A DNA stretch of 64,000 nt from Amycolatopsis methanolica 239 (GTDB taxonomy: Bacteria; Actinomycetota; Actinomycetes; Mycobacteriales; Pseudonocardiaceae). The stretch spans positions 4,960,001 to 5,024,000 of the forward strand of contig NZ_CP009110.1 in the NCBI RefSeq assembly GCF_000739085.1. The letters are read 5' to 3'. The position numbers were made by a program, and so were the translations under genes. The notes under the pieces are model-generated. The model was not told where the DNA came from, did no database searches, and saw only the letters and a list, made by a program, of their open reading frames with translations. Of the stretch, positions 48,852-58,260 are shown one piece after another (the first letter of the stretch is position 1; each line of letters opens with the position of its first letter).

Positions 48852-50525
48852 TCACCCGGCCCCGGCCGCGGCGGCGACCCGCTCACGGGCGCTCGCCGCG
48901 TCCGGGGCGGACAGGGCGAGCTGCGCGAGCTCCGCGCATTCGGCGGCGGTGTGGGCCGCCAGCGCGAGCCGGACGGCGGGCAGCGCGGACGACGCCATCG
49001 ACAGGCTCGTCACCCCGAGGCCCACCAGCACCAGGGCCAGCAGCGGATCGCTCGCCGCCTCGCCGCAGACACCGACGGGCTTGCCCGCCGCCCTGCCTGC
49101 CGCGCCGGTGGCGCGCACCAGCTCGAGGAGCGCGGGCTGCCACGGGTCGAGCAGATCGGCCAGTTCACCGGCCATCCGGTCGGCGGCGAACGTGTACTGA
49201 CCGAGGTCGTTGGTGCCGATGCTGACGAAATCGCAGGCGCCGAGGATCGCGCCCGCCCGCAACGCGGCCGCGGGCACCTCGACCATCGTCCCGGCGACCG
49301 GAAGCCCGTGCGCACGGGCGGCGCCGGCGAACTCCGCGGCCTCCGCCGGCGTGGACACCATCGGCGCCATCACCCACACCTCGGCCGTGCTGCCGTCGCG
49401 GGCCGCGGCGATCGCGGTCAGCTGGTCCGCCAGCATCCGCGGGTGCCGCCGGGCCAGGCGCAAACCGCGCACACCGAGCGCCGGGTTGGGCTCGTCACCG
49501 TGGTCGACGAACGCGAGCGGCTTGTCCGCGCCCGCGTCGAGCGTGCGCACCACGACCTTGCGGCCGCCGAACGCCTGGAACACCTCGGCGTAGCTCCGGC
49601 GCTGCTCCTCGACCGACGGCTCGTCGGCCCGGTCCAGGTACAGGAACTCGGTGCGCAGCAGGCCCACGCCCTCCGAGTCGGCCGCTGCCGCGGCCGCGAG
49701 GTCACGGGCGGCCCCGACGTTCACCAGCAACGCGACCGGCACGCCGTCCGCGGTCCGGCCAGGGCCGCTGGAGGCCGCCACCGCGGCAGCCTGTTCGGCC
49801 GCCTCGGCCTCCGCCGCCTCGACGAGCGAGGCCGCCGGGTCGACGACCACCTCCCCCGTCGCGCCGCGGACGAGCACCGGCGTCCCGTCGGTCAATGACG
49901 CCGCGCCGGCGCACGCGACCACCGCCGGGATGCCCAGCGACTTCGCCAGGATCGCGGTGTGGCTGGTGGGACCGCCCAGCTCGGTCACGATCGCCCGCAC
50001 CCGCCGGGCGTCGAGGACGGCCGTGTCGGCGGGCGCGAGGTCCCGTGCGACCAGGACGAACGGGTGTCCCGGGTCGGGCACGCCGGGCATCGGGACGCCG
50101 AGGATCCGCGCCACGGTGCGGTCCCTCAGGTCGTCGACGTCGGCGGCCCGCTCGGCGAGGTAACCACCGGCCGCGGTGAGCGCATCGCGGAACCCGGCGA
50201 ACGCGTCGGCGACCGCGTGCGCCAAGCCCCGTCCGTCCTCCAGACGCGCCCGGATCCGGTCCACCAGCGCGGGATCGGCGACCATCATCGACTGCGCCAG
50301 CAGGACGTCCGCGGCCGCACCACCGGCCTGGGCCGAGCGTTCGTCGAGAAACGCGGCCACCTCGGCCAGCGCCACGCGCGCCCGCTCCACGGCGCCGGGC
50401 ACGTCGGTTTCCGGCGCGTCCGCCTCCGGCAGCCGCGGCGGTTCGGCGAGCCGGGCGACCGGGCCGTGCGCGACACCCGGGCTGACGCCGATCCCGGTCA
50501 CCGGGCGGAGGACGACCTCACCCAT
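48852..50525 (-). CDS. ptsI: PTS Enzyme I (PEP-protein phosphotransferase)
   Basis: A 557-residue Enzyme I with the phosphorylated His189 in GGPTSHTAILAKSLGIPAV and the PEP-binding C-terminal barrel (NLLVN-type region VALLVNVGAARDL, LRTEFLYLDR, RTLDAGADKPL, GTNDLGQYTFAADR). It transfers phosphate from PEP to HPr and so drives the fructose permease encoded upstream. The ATG at 50525 overlaps the HPr stop by 8 bp. It is the last gene of the fru operon. Confidence 0.94.
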   Translation of the reverse strand: MGEVVLRPVTGIGVSPGVAHGPVARLAEPPRLPEADAPETDVPGAVERARVALAEVAAFLDERSAQAGGAAADVLLAQSMMVADPALVDRIRARLEDGRGLAHAVADAFAGFRDALTAAGGYLAERAADVDDLRDRTVARILGVPMPGVPDPGHPFVLVARDLAPADTAVLDARRVRAIVTELGGPTSHTAILAKSLGIPAVVACAGAASLTDGTPVLVRGATGEVVVDPAASLVEAAEAEAAEQAAAVAASSGPGRTADGVPVALLVNVGAARDLAAAAAADSEGVGLLRTEFLYLDRADEPSVEEQRRSYAEVFQAFGGRKVVVRTLDAGADKPLAFVDHGDEPNPALGVRGLRLARRHPRMLADQLTAIAAARDGSTAEVWVMAPMVSTPAEAAEFAGAARAHGLPVAGTMVEVPAAALRAGAILGACDFVSIGTNDLGQYTFAADRMAGELADLLDPWQPALLELVRATGAAGRAAGKPVGVCGEAASDPLLALVLVGLGVTSLSMASSALPAVRLALAAHTAAECAELAQLALSAPDAASARERVAAAAGAG

Positions 50526-50784
50526 CGTGGTTCGCCGCCACGATCGCGGCCAGCTCGTCGAGTGCCTGCTCGGCCTGCGGACCGTCGGCGCTGAGCACGA
50601 CCTCGTCCCCGCCCCGGGCGCCGAGGCCGAGCACGGACAGGATGCTGCGGGCGTCGACGGGGTCGGCGCCGTCCTTGCCGATGCTCACCGGCACCGGCTG
50701 CGCGGCGGCGGCCTTGACGAACAGGGCGGCGGGACGGGCGTGCAGGCCCACGGTGGACCCGACGACGACACGGCGTTCCGGCAT
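50518..50784 (-). CDS. ptsH: PTS phosphocarrier HPr
   Basis: An 88-residue HPr with active His15 in STVGLHARPAALFV and the regulatory-site region ARSILSVLGLGA. It carries phosphate from Enzyme I to the fructose IIA. ATG at 50784; it lies 18 bp after the IIBC stop and overlaps ptsI. A single ptsH-ptsI set in the fructose operon suggests that fructose is the main PTS sugar here. Confidence 0.93.
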   Translation of the reverse strand: MPERRVVVGSTVGLHARPAALFVKAAAAQPVPVSIGKDGADPVDARSILSVLGLGARGGDEVVLSADGPQAEQALDELAAIVAANHDG

Positions 50785-50802
50785 GGCAGTTCTCCTCGGG
50801 CG

Positions 50803-52293
50803 TCAGGCCGCGACGGCCTGGGTGGACGTTTCGGGGGTGGCCGCGGCGGGCGCGCGGTCGCGGCCGATGCTCTTGGCGAGCAGCACGCAGCCGCAGGTGA
50901 CGAGCGTGCCGATGGCGACGGCGAGCAGGAACAGCAGCGGGTTTCCGATGAGCCCGACCACCCAGATGCCGCCGTGCGGGGCCGGCGAGGTGGCGCCGAA
51001 GGCCGCGACCAGCGCGCCGGTGGTGGCGCTGCCGACCATCAGCGACGGGATGATCCGGAACGGGTCGCCCGCGGCGAACGGGATCGCGCCCTCGGTGATG
51101 AACGACAGGCCCAGCAGCCAGCCGGCCTGGCCCGCCTGCCGCTCCGCCGGGGTGAACCGGTTGCGGCGCACCAGGGTGGCGAGCGCCAGCCCCAGCGGCG
51201 GCGTCATGCCGGCCGCCATCACCGCGGCCATGATCACGTAGTTGCCGCTGGCGAGCGCGGCCAGGCCGAAGGTGTAGGCCACCTTGTTCACCGGCCCGCC
51301 CATGTCGAAGGCCATCATCAGGCCGAGCAGGGCGCCGAGCACCCACGCGCTGCCGCCGGACAGGCCGGACAGCCAGTTGCTCAGGCCGGTCTGCGCGGCC
51401 GCGATCGGCTCGCCCACCACGACGACCATGAGGAACCCGACGACCAGCGTGGACACCAGCGGGATCACGACGACGGGCATCACCCCGGCCACCCCGCGCG
51501 GCACCTTCAGCTTCTTCAGGCCCAGCGTGACCGCGCCGGCCAGCAGACCGGACACGAGACCGCCGAGGAACCCGGCGCCGGTCGCGGTGGCGAGCAGGCC
51601 GCCCACGACGCCGGGCGCGATGCCCGGCCGGTCGGCCATGCCGAACGCGATGAACCCGGACAGGATCGGCACGAGCATCTCGAACGCCAGCGACCCGATC
51701 TTGAACAGCACACCGGCGATCCCGGCCTGGCTCATCAGGTCGGACACGTTCTCGATGCCCGGGTAGGTGACGCCCTGGAAGTCGCCGCCGCCGACCTTGG
51801 CCGCGACCTCCGGGCCGCCGATCAGGAACGACAGTGCGATGAGGATCCCGCCCGCCGCGACGAAGGGGATCATGTAGGACACGCCGGTCATCAGCCACTG
51901 GCGCAACCGGGTGCCGACGCCCGCGGAACCGTCCACCTTGGACGCCAGCTCGGGCCCGGGCGCGGACGGCGCGGCTGGGGCCGTGCCGTCCTCGGCGGCC
52001 TTCACGGCCTGGGCGATCAGGCCGGCGCCGTCGTTGATGGCGGCCTTGACCCCGGCCGTGACCGTCGGCTTGCCCGCGAACCGTTCCCGGTCCCGGACGT
52101 CCACGTCCGCGGCGAAGACCACCGCGTCGGCCTCGGCGATCCGGGCTGCGTCGAGCGGCGCGGACCCGGCCGCGCCCTGCGTTTCCACGGTCATCTCGTG
52201 CCCCGCGGCCTTCGCGGCCTGCTCCAGGGCCTCGGCCGCCATGTAGGTGTGCGCGATCCCGGTCGGGCACGACGTGACTGCCACGAACTTCAT
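50803..52293 (-). CDS. fruA: Fructose PTS permease IIBC
   Basis: A 496-residue permease. The IIB domain (1-100) has phosphorylated Cys9 in TSCPTGIAHTYMAAEAL. The IIC domain (about 130-470) has eight to ten hydrophobic segments, with the substrate-site regions GGPVNKVAYTFG and ITEGAIPFAAGDP. It imports fructose as fructose-1-phosphate. The ATG at 52293 overlaps the IIA stop; the IIA domain is a separate protein. Confidence 0.92.
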   Translation of the reverse strand: MKFVAVTSCPTGIAHTYMAAEALEQAAKAAGHEMTVETQGAAGSAPLDAARIAEADAVVFAADVDVRDRERFAGKPTVTAGVKAAINDGAGLIAQAVKAAEDGTAPAAPSAPGPELASKVDGSAGVGTRLRQWLMTGVSYMIPFVAAGGILIALSFLIGGPEVAAKVGGGDFQGVTYPGIENVSDLMSQAGIAGVLFKIGSLAFEMLVPILSGFIAFGMADRPGIAPGVVGGLLATATGAGFLGGLVSGLLAGAVTLGLKKLKVPRGVAGVMPVVVIPLVSTLVVGFLMVVVVGEPIAAAQTGLSNWLSGLSGGSAWVLGALLGLMMAFDMGGPVNKVAYTFGLAALASGNYVIMAAVMAAGMTPPLGLALATLVRRNRFTPAERQAGQAGWLLGLSFITEGAIPFAAGDPFRIIPSLMVGSATTGALVAAFGATSPAPHGGIWVVGLIGNPLLFLLAVAIGTLVTCGCVLLAKSIGRDRAPAAATPETSTQAVAA

Positions 52294-52742
52294 CGTCCGA
52301 GCACCTCCTGGCGGACGAGCTGGACGACGGCGTCCGCGTCGGGCGCGTCGAGCAGCGACTGGCGGAACGACTGGTGGACGAGGCGCCGGGCGAGCTGGGC
52401 GAGGATGGTCATGTGCTCCTCGCCGCCGCCCTCCGGGGCGGCGATGAGGAAGATCAGGCGGGCCGGGCCGTCGGAGGCGCCGAAGTCGACCCCGGCGGCG
52501 GACCGGCCGAAGGCCAGCGTCGGTTCGGTGACGAACGCCGAGCGGGCGTGCGGGATGCCGATGCCGCCCTCGATGCCGGTCGGCATCTGCTCTTCGCGCT
52601 TGCGGATGTCGGCGAGGAAGCCGTCCAGGTCGGTGACCCGGCCTGCGGCGACGAGCCGTCGCGCGAGCCCGGCGGTGACCTCGGCGCGGTCGGTGCCGGG
52701 GACGTCGAGGTCGACCAGATCGGCGGTGATGAGTTCGGCCAT
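52290..52742 (-). CDS. Fructose PTS IIA
   Basis: A 150-residue PTS EIIA-fructose domain with the phosphorylated His65 in GIEGGIGIPHARS. ATG at 52742 (an in-frame GTG at 52751 would add three residues). It passes phosphate from HPr to the IIB domain of the next gene, whose start overlaps its stop. The separated IIA differs from fused IIABC permeases. Confidence 0.9.
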   Translation of the reverse strand: MAELITADLVDLDVPGTDRAEVTAGLARRLVAAGRVTDLDGFLADIRKREEQMPTGIEGGIGIPHARSAFVTEPTLAFGRSAAGVDFGASDGPARLIFLIAAPEGGGEEHMTILAQLARRLVHQSFRQSLLDAPDADAVVQLVRQEVLGR

Positions 52743-52747
52743 CGGTA

Positions 52748-53689
52748 TCACTCCTTGAGTTCTCGGTCGGCGTCGACCGAAGGGTGGATCGTGACGCCGA
52801 TGCGGGCGACATCGGCGGGTGCGGGCATCCGGCTGCCGGGCAGCGCCGCGGCGGCGGCGCCCCAGGCCAGCGCCCTGGCGAGGGCGTCCCGGCCGGCGCC
52901 GCCCGCGGCGAGGAAACCCGCGAGCAGCGCGTCACCGGCGCCGACGGTGCTGCGCGCGACCGGGACGGGCGCCTCGCCGTGCAGGGCGGCGCCGTCGTCG
53001 ACGAGCACCGCGCCGTCTGGTCCGAGGCTGGCCAGGACGGTCTGCGCGCCGCGCGACCGCAGCACCCGGGCCGCCACGACGGCGTCGCCGAGCGTGTGCA
53101 CCGGCATCCCGGCGCACGCGGCTAGCTCCTCCCGGTTGGGTTTGACCAGGTCCGGCCCCGCGGTCAGGGACCGGTCGAGCGCCGCGCCGGACGAGTCGAC
53201 CGCGACGCGCAACCCGGCCTCGTGACCGCGCCGGACCAACCGGGCGTAGGTGTCCCGCGGCGCGCCCGGCGGCAGGCTGCCGCAACCGGCGAGCCAGACC
53301 GTGCCGTCCTCACACGCGCCGAGGGCGGCCTGCAGCAACGCTTCCGCGTCAGCGTCGGAGCACCGCGGGCCGGGCAGGTTGAGCTTGGTGACCACGCCGT
53401 CCGGCTCGGCGAGGGTGATGTTGGTGCGGGTGTCGCCGTCGATCGGCACCTGCCGCACCGCGACTCCCTGCTCGTCGAGCAGTTCGGTGAGCCGCCGCCC
53501 GTCGGCGCCGCCGGCGAACAGGACGGCCGCGGTCTTGCGGCCGTGCGCGGCCAGCGCCCGTGCTACGTTGACGCCCTTCCCACCGGGGTCCAACCGGGAC
53601 GGTCCGGCGCGCAGGACTTCACCACGCCGCAGGGAATCCACCTCGACGGTGTGGTCGAGGCTGGGGTTGGGGGTGACGGTCACGATCAT
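52748..53689 (-). CDS. fruK: 1-phosphofructokinase FruK
   Basis: A 313-residue PfkB-family kinase: GGKGVNVARALAAHG near residue 38 and the catalytic STVGAGDALLAGFLA near 245. It converts fructose-1-phosphate from the permease to fructose-1,6-bisphosphate. The ATG at 53689 overlaps a TGA in the same way that the two upstream degenerate copies of its start do (see the repeat at 53687-53995). Confidence 0.93.
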   Translation of the reverse strand: MIVTVTPNPSLDHTVEVDSLRRGEVLRAGPSRLDPGGKGVNVARALAAHGRKTAAVLFAGGADGRRLTELLDEQGVAVRQVPIDGDTRTNITLAEPDGVVTKLNLPGPRCSDADAEALLQAALGACEDGTVWLAGCGSLPPGAPRDTYARLVRRGHEAGLRVAVDSSGAALDRSLTAGPDLVKPNREELAACAGMPVHTLGDAVVAARVLRSRGAQTVLASLGPDGAVLVDDGAALHGEAPVPVARSTVGAGDALLAGFLAAGGAGRDALARALAWGAAAAALPGSRMPAPADVARIGVTIHPSVDADRELKE

Positions 53690-53995
53690 GCCGCTACCCC
53701 CCTCGGGCCGACCAGGCGCCACACTTCCGCCGACGCCGCAACGAAGCACATGGGACGCAGGACTTCCGCCCGCCGCGGGGACCTCACCTCGAGCGCGCTG
53801 TCCCGGCCCGCGACGGCGACGATCATGCCACCACCACCCTGGGACCAGCCGGACGCCGCACTTCCACGAGCCCAGCGACCGTGCGCTGCACTGCGGGCAG
53901 CTCGGCCACGTAGGCGAGACGGTGGGATGGACCGCCGTGCGCACCTGCAGCCCCAGCTGGGAGTCACGGTGACGATCACGCCAGCACCACCTCGG
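53687..53995 (-). repeat. Three diverged tandem copies of the deoR-fruK junction
   Basis: Read on the minus strand, three junctions follow each other: deoR end at 53976 with GTG 53979; a middle copy ending in VEVRRPAGPRVVVA-stop with ATG 53826; and the true fruK start at 53689, preceded by AEVWRLVGPRGVAA-stop. The deoR end is AAGPEVVLA-stop. The restarts read VIVTVTPSWG, MIVAVAGRDSALEVRSPRRA and MIVTVTPNPSLDH with VEVDSLRRGEVLR in fruK. Spacing between starts is 153 and 137 bp. The stop/start overlap is kept in every copy. Confidence 0.75.
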
Positions 53996-54737
53996 GCCCC
54001 GCCGCGCGCAGGTCCTCGGCAAGACCGTCGTCCAGGCCGGTGTCGGTCACGAACTTGTCCACTTCGGACAGCTCGCCGAAGCGGGCGAGGCAGTCGTTGC
54101 CGACCTTGGTGTGGTCGGCGAGCACGACCGTGCGGCGGGCGGCGCGGATCATCGCGCGCTTGACCGCCGCCTCCCCGATGTCAGGCGTGGTGAGCCCGCG
54201 CTCGGCGGAGATGCCGTTGGTGCCGACGAACGCGACGTCGACGAAGGTGTCGGCGAGCGCGCGCAGCGTCCAGTCCTCCACCGCGGCGAGCGTGCGGCCG
54301 CGGACCCGGCCGCCGAGCAGCAGCACGGTGAGCTGCGGGCGGAGGGCCAGCTGCGGGACGACCGAGACGGCGTTGGTCACCACCGTCAGCTCCCGGTCGG
54401 CCGGCAGGATCTCGGCGAGCCGGGCCGTGGTGGTGCCCGCGTCGAGCAGGATCGCGCCCTCGTCGGGCACCTCGGCGAGGGCGGCCTTGGCGATGCGCTC
54501 CTTCTCGGCCGTCATCACCGCGTCCCGGTCGGCCAGGCCAGGCTCGAACCCGAGCCGCTCGACCGGGATGGCCCCGCCGTGCACCCGGCGCAGCACCCCC
54601 TGGCGCTCCAGCACCGTGAGATCCCGCCGCACGGTCTCCGTGGTGACCTCGAAGTTCGCGGCGAGCCACGACACGTCGACGCGGCCCAGACTGCGGGCCC
54701 GCTCGACGATCTGCTGCTGACGCTCCTCTGCGTACAT
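53976..54737 (-). CDS. DeoR-family repressor of the fructose operon
   Basis: A 253-residue DeoR-type regulator: MYAEERQQQIVERARSLGRV, DVSWLAANFEVTTETVRRDL as the helix-turn-helix, and ILLDAGTTTARLAEIL and ADHTKVGNDCL in the phosphosugar-binding sensor domain. As first gene it likely represses its own operon and responds to fructose-1-phosphate. ATG at 54737 with AAGGAAG upstream and a good sigma-70 promoter before it. Confidence 0.9.
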   Translation of the reverse strand: MYAEERQQQIVERARSLGRVDVSWLAANFEVTTETVRRDLTVLERQGVLRRVHGGAIPVERLGFEPGLADRDAVMTAEKERIAKAALAEVPDEGAILLDAGTTTARLAEILPADRELTVVTNAVSVVPQLALRPQLTVLLLGGRVRGRTLAAVEDWTLRALADTFVDVAFVGTNGISAERGLTTPDIGEAAVKRAMIRAARRTVVLADHTKVGNDCLARFGELSEVDKFVTDTGLDDGLAEDLRAAGPEVVLA

Positions 54738-54772
54738 GTGGCTTCCTTGCCGTTGCCGTGTTGCTTTGTTTG

Positions 54773-54802
54773 GTTATATGTGGTTTCGAGTGGGGTTGTC
54801 AA
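54773..54802 (-). promoter_or_regulatory. Sigma-70-type promoter of the fru operon
   Basis: On the minus strand TTGACA (54797-54802) and TATAAC (54773-54778) are 18 bp apart. The transcript would start about 30 bases before the deoR ATG. The region between is AT-rich for this genome, with AAACAAAGCAA as a possible repressor contact. Confidence 0.75.
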
Positions 54803-54808
54803 GGCATG

Positions 54809-54845
54809 AAAAAACTCCCCGCCGCGGGGACACCGCGGCGGGGAG
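54809..54845 (-). terminator. Rho-independent terminator of icmF
   Basis: On the minus strand CTCCCCGCCGCGG pairs over 13 bp with its exact complement around a 5-base loop and is followed by six Ts (complement of 54809-54814). It starts 15 bp after the icmF stop. Confidence 0.85.
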
Positions 54846-54859
54846 CTCGGCCCCGCTGA

Positions 54860-57800
54860 CTAGATGTTGCGCCGGTACTGGCCGCCGACCTCGAAGAACG
54901 CCTCCGTGATCTGGCCGAGCGAGCACACCCGCGCGGCGTCCATCAGCACCCCGAACAGGTTTTCGCCGCGGGTGGCGGCTTCGCGGAGCGCCTTGAGGGC
55001 CTGCTCGGCGTCGTGGCCGTGGCGCTGCTGGAAGTCGGCCAGCCGCGTCAGCTGCGACTGCTTCTCCTCCTCCGTCGCGCGCGCCAGCTCGACCTCGACC
55101 TCGTCCTCCTCCGGGTGCGGGTTGCGGAACGTGTTCACCCCGACGATCGGCAGCGTGCCCTCGTGCTTGAGCCGCTCGTACAGCATCGACTCGTCCTGGA
55201 TGCGGCCGCGCTGGTAGCCGGTCTCCATCGCGCCCAGCACGCCGCCGCGCTCGGCGATCCGGTCGAACTCGGTGAGCACGGCCTCCTCGACCAGGTCGGT
55301 CAGCTCGTCGATGATGAACGAGCCCTGCAACGGGTTCTCGTTCTTCGACAGGCCCCACTCCTTGTTGATGATCATCTGGATGGCCATCGCGCGGCGCACC
55401 GAGTTCTCCGTCGGCGTGGTGATCGCCTCATCGTAGGCGTTGGTGTGCAACGAGTTCGCGTTGTCGTACAGCGCGCACAGCGCCTGCAGCGTGGTGCGGA
55501 TGTCGTTGAAGCTCATCTCCTGCGCGTGCAGCGACCGGCCGGAGGTCTGCACGTGGTACTTGAGCTTCTGCGAGCGCTCGTTGGCGCCGTAGCGCTCCTT
55601 CATCGCGACCGCCCAGATGCGGCGCGCGACCCGGCCGAGCACCGAGTACTCGGCGTCCATGCCGTTGGAGAAGAAGAACGACAGGTTCGGCGCGAAGTCG
55701 TCGATGTGCATGCCGCGCGCGAGGTAGGACTCGACGTAGGTGAACCCGTTGGCCAGCGTGAACGCCAGCTGCGAGATCGGGTTCGCCCCGGCCTCGGCGA
55801 TGTGGTAGCCGGAGATCGACACCGAGTAGAAGTTGCGCACCCCGTGCTCGATGAACCACTCCTGGATGTCGGCCATCATGCGCAGGCTGAACTCGGTGGA
55901 GAAGATGCAGGTGTTCTGGCCCTGGTCCTCCTTGAGGATGTCGGCCTGCACCGTCCCGCGCACCTGGCGCAGCGTCCACTCGCGCAGGTCCTCGGCCTCC
56001 GACGGCGTCGGCTCGCGCCCGTGCTCGGCGCGGAAGGCGTCCATCCGCTGGTCGATCGCGGTGTTCAGGAAGAACGCCAGGATCGTCGGCGCGGGGCCGT
56101 TGATGGTCATCGACACCGATGTGTTCGGCGCGGTCAGGTCGAAGCCGTCGTAGAGCGCCTTCATGTCGTCCAGCGTCGCGATGGACACGCCGGAGGTGCC
56201 GATCTTGCCGTAGATGTCCGGTCGCGTGTCCGGGTCGTGCCCGTACAGCGTCACCGAGTCGAACGCCGTGGACAGGCGCTTGGCCTCGGAGTCGGCCGAG
56301 AGGTACTTGAAGCGGCGGTTGGTACGGAACGCGTCGCCCTCGCCGGCGAACATGCGCGCCGGGTCCTCACCCTCCCGCTTGAACGGGAAGACACCCGCGG
56401 TGTAGGGGAAGTACCCGGGCAGGTGCTCGCGGCGCAGGAACGACAGCAGCTCGCCGCGGTCGGTGTAGCGCGGCAGCGCCACGCGCGGGATCCGGTTGCC
56501 GGACAGGGTTTCCCGCCACAGCTGGGTGCGCAGCTCCTTGTCCCGGATGCGGACGACCAGCTCCTCCTGCCGGTAGGACTCGGACAGCTCGTCCCAGCGC
56601 TCCAGCAGCCCGGCCACCGACGGGTCCACTTCGGACTCCGCCTTCGCCAGCAGCTCCTCGATCGGGCCGGTGTCCGCGCCGTCCGCGGCGAGCGCCTCCT
56701 TCGCGGCCCGCAGCTGGTCGACCTTGCGCACGGCGGCGACCTGGTCCCGGGTCTTCTCGTGGTAGCCGCGCACCGTGGCGGCGATGTCGGCGAGGTAGCG
56801 CTCGCGCGACGGCGGGATGATCACCGAGGCGCCGGTGGACACCTTGGTCTCCACCTTCGGCAGCTGACCGGCCGACACCGACAGGCCGCGCTCGGCCAGC
56901 GCGTCCCGCAGGTACTGGTACAGCGCGGTCACACCGTCGTCGTTGAAGCGCGCGGCGCTGGTGCCGAACACCGGCATGTCCTCGGGGGCGACGCCGAACG
57001 CCTCCCGGTTACGCACCATCTGGCGCGCCACGTCGCGGCGCGCGTCCTCGGCGCCCCGGCGCTCGAACTTGTTGATCGCCACCACGTCGGCGAAGTCGAG
57101 CATGTCGATCTTCTCCAGCTGCGACGCGGCGCCGAACTCCGGCGTCATCACGTACAGCGAGTAGTCGACGTGGTCCACGATCCCGGCGTCGCCCTGCCCG
57201 ATGCCGGGGGTCTCGACGATCACCAGGTCGTAGCCCGCGGCCTTGCAGGCCAGCACGGCCTCGTCCAGGCCCTCCGGCACCTCCCCGCCCGCCTGCCGGG
57301 TCGCCAGCGAGCGGAAGTAGACCTGCGAGCCGTCCAGGCCGTTCATCCGGATCCGGTCGCCCAGCAGCGCACCGCCGCCGCGGCGCCGGGTCGGGTCGAC
57401 CGCCAGCACCGCGATGCGCAGCTTGTCCTCCTGGTCCAGCCGGAAGCGCCGGAGCAGCTCGTCGGTCAGCGACGACTTGCCCGAGCCGCCGGTGCCGGTG
57501 ATGCCCAGCACCGGGACCGTGCGGGCGCGCGCCGCCTCCGTGATGCGGGCCAGCCGGTCGTCGGCGACGCTGCCGGCCTGCAGCTGCGTGATGAACCGCG
57601 CCAGGGACGGCACGTCACCGGCCAGCAGGTCGTCGTCCGACCCGGCGGGCACCGCGGCCAGGTCGTAGTCGCACTCCTTGATCATCAGGTTGACCATGCC
57701 CGGCAGGCCCAGCTGGAGGCCGTCGTCCGGGGAGAAGATGCGCGCGACGCCGCGGGAGTGCAGCAGCTCGATCTCCTCGCGCACGATGACGCCCCCACCG

Positions 57801-58096
57801 CCGCCGTACACCTTGATGTGCCCGGCGCCGCGCTCGTTCAGCAACTCGACGAGGTAGCTGAAGTACTCCACGTGGCCGCCCTGGTAGGCGCTGATCGCGA
57901 TGCCGTGGGCGTCCTCGCTGATCGCTGCCGTGACGACCTCGTCCACCGACCGGTTGTGGCCGAGGTGGATGACCTCCGCACCCTGCGACTGCAGGATGCG
58001 CCGCATGATGTTGATCGAAGCGTCGTGCCCGTCGAACAGACTCGAGGCGGTGACGAACCGCACCGGGTGCACGGGACGGTGAAGGGAGGCGTTCAT
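54860..58096 (-). CDS. icmF: Fused isobutyryl-CoA mutase IcmF
   Basis: A 1078-residue natural fusion: cobalamin-binding domain (about 12-140; FDGHDASINIMRR with His24), a MeaI-like GTPase chaperone (P-loop GTGGSGKSS at 201-209, NKFERRGAEDA) and the C-terminal substrate-binding TIM barrel (about 560-1078; SISGYHIAEAGANPISQLAF). It interconverts isobutyryl- and n-butyryl-CoA with adenosylcobalamin, the GTPase protecting the cofactor. ATG at 58096 behind TTGAGGC. It stands alone between fru and the conservon, with its own terminator. Confidence 0.94.
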   Translation of the reverse strand: MNASLHRPVHPVRFVTASSLFDGHDASINIMRRILQSQGAEVIHLGHNRSVDEVVTAAISEDAHGIAISAYQGGHVEYFSYLVELLNERGAGHIKVYGGGGGVIVREEIELLHSRGVARIFSPDDGLQLGLPGMVNLMIKECDYDLAAVPAGSDDDLLAGDVPSLARFITQLQAGSVADDRLARITEAARARTVPVLGITGTGGSGKSSLTDELLRRFRLDQEDKLRIAVLAVDPTRRRGGGALLGDRIRMNGLDGSQVYFRSLATRQAGGEVPEGLDEAVLACKAAGYDLVIVETPGIGQGDAGIVDHVDYSLYVMTPEFGAASQLEKIDMLDFADVVAINKFERRGAEDARRDVARQMVRNREAFGVAPEDMPVFGTSAARFNDDGVTALYQYLRDALAERGLSVSAGQLPKVETKVSTGASVIIPPSRERYLADIAATVRGYHEKTRDQVAAVRKVDQLRAAKEALAADGADTGPIEELLAKAESEVDPSVAGLLERWDELSESYRQEELVVRIRDKELRTQLWRETLSGNRIPRVALPRYTDRGELLSFLRREHLPGYFPYTAGVFPFKREGEDPARMFAGEGDAFRTNRRFKYLSADSEAKRLSTAFDSVTLYGHDPDTRPDIYGKIGTSGVSIATLDDMKALYDGFDLTAPNTSVSMTINGPAPTILAFFLNTAIDQRMDAFRAEHGREPTPSEAEDLREWTLRQVRGTVQADILKEDQGQNTCIFSTEFSLRMMADIQEWFIEHGVRNFYSVSISGYHIAEAGANPISQLAFTLANGFTYVESYLARGMHIDDFAPNLSFFFSNGMDAEYSVLGRVARRIWAVAMKERYGANERSQKLKYHVQTSGRSLHAQEMSFNDIRTTLQALCALYDNANSLHTNAYDEAITTPTENSVRRAMAIQMIINKEWGLSKNENPLQGSFIIDELTDLVEEAVLTEFDRIAERGGVLGAMETGYQRGRIQDESMLYERLKHEGTLPIVGVNTFRNPHPEEDEVEVELARATEEEKQSQLTRLADFQQRHGHDAEQALKALREAATRGENLFGVLMDAARVCSLGQITEAFFEVGGQYRRNI

Positions 58097-58260
58097 GCCT
58101 CAAAAATACTTGGACTTCCTACTATCGCAAACCCAAGCGTGACCCCGGCGACATCCACCGCGGGACCGTAACGATTCAGTGAGCGGGCAGCACGAAGGCA
58201 GCGTCGACCGGACGGGTGCCGGGCCCCCGCCCCGGCACTTCCCCGGCTACCGCGCCGGCG

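Noticed and set aside
55128-55145. GGAACGTGTTC in icmF
   Set aside because: The core resembles a KstR half-site pair, but both outer positions mismatch and it lies deep in a coding region.
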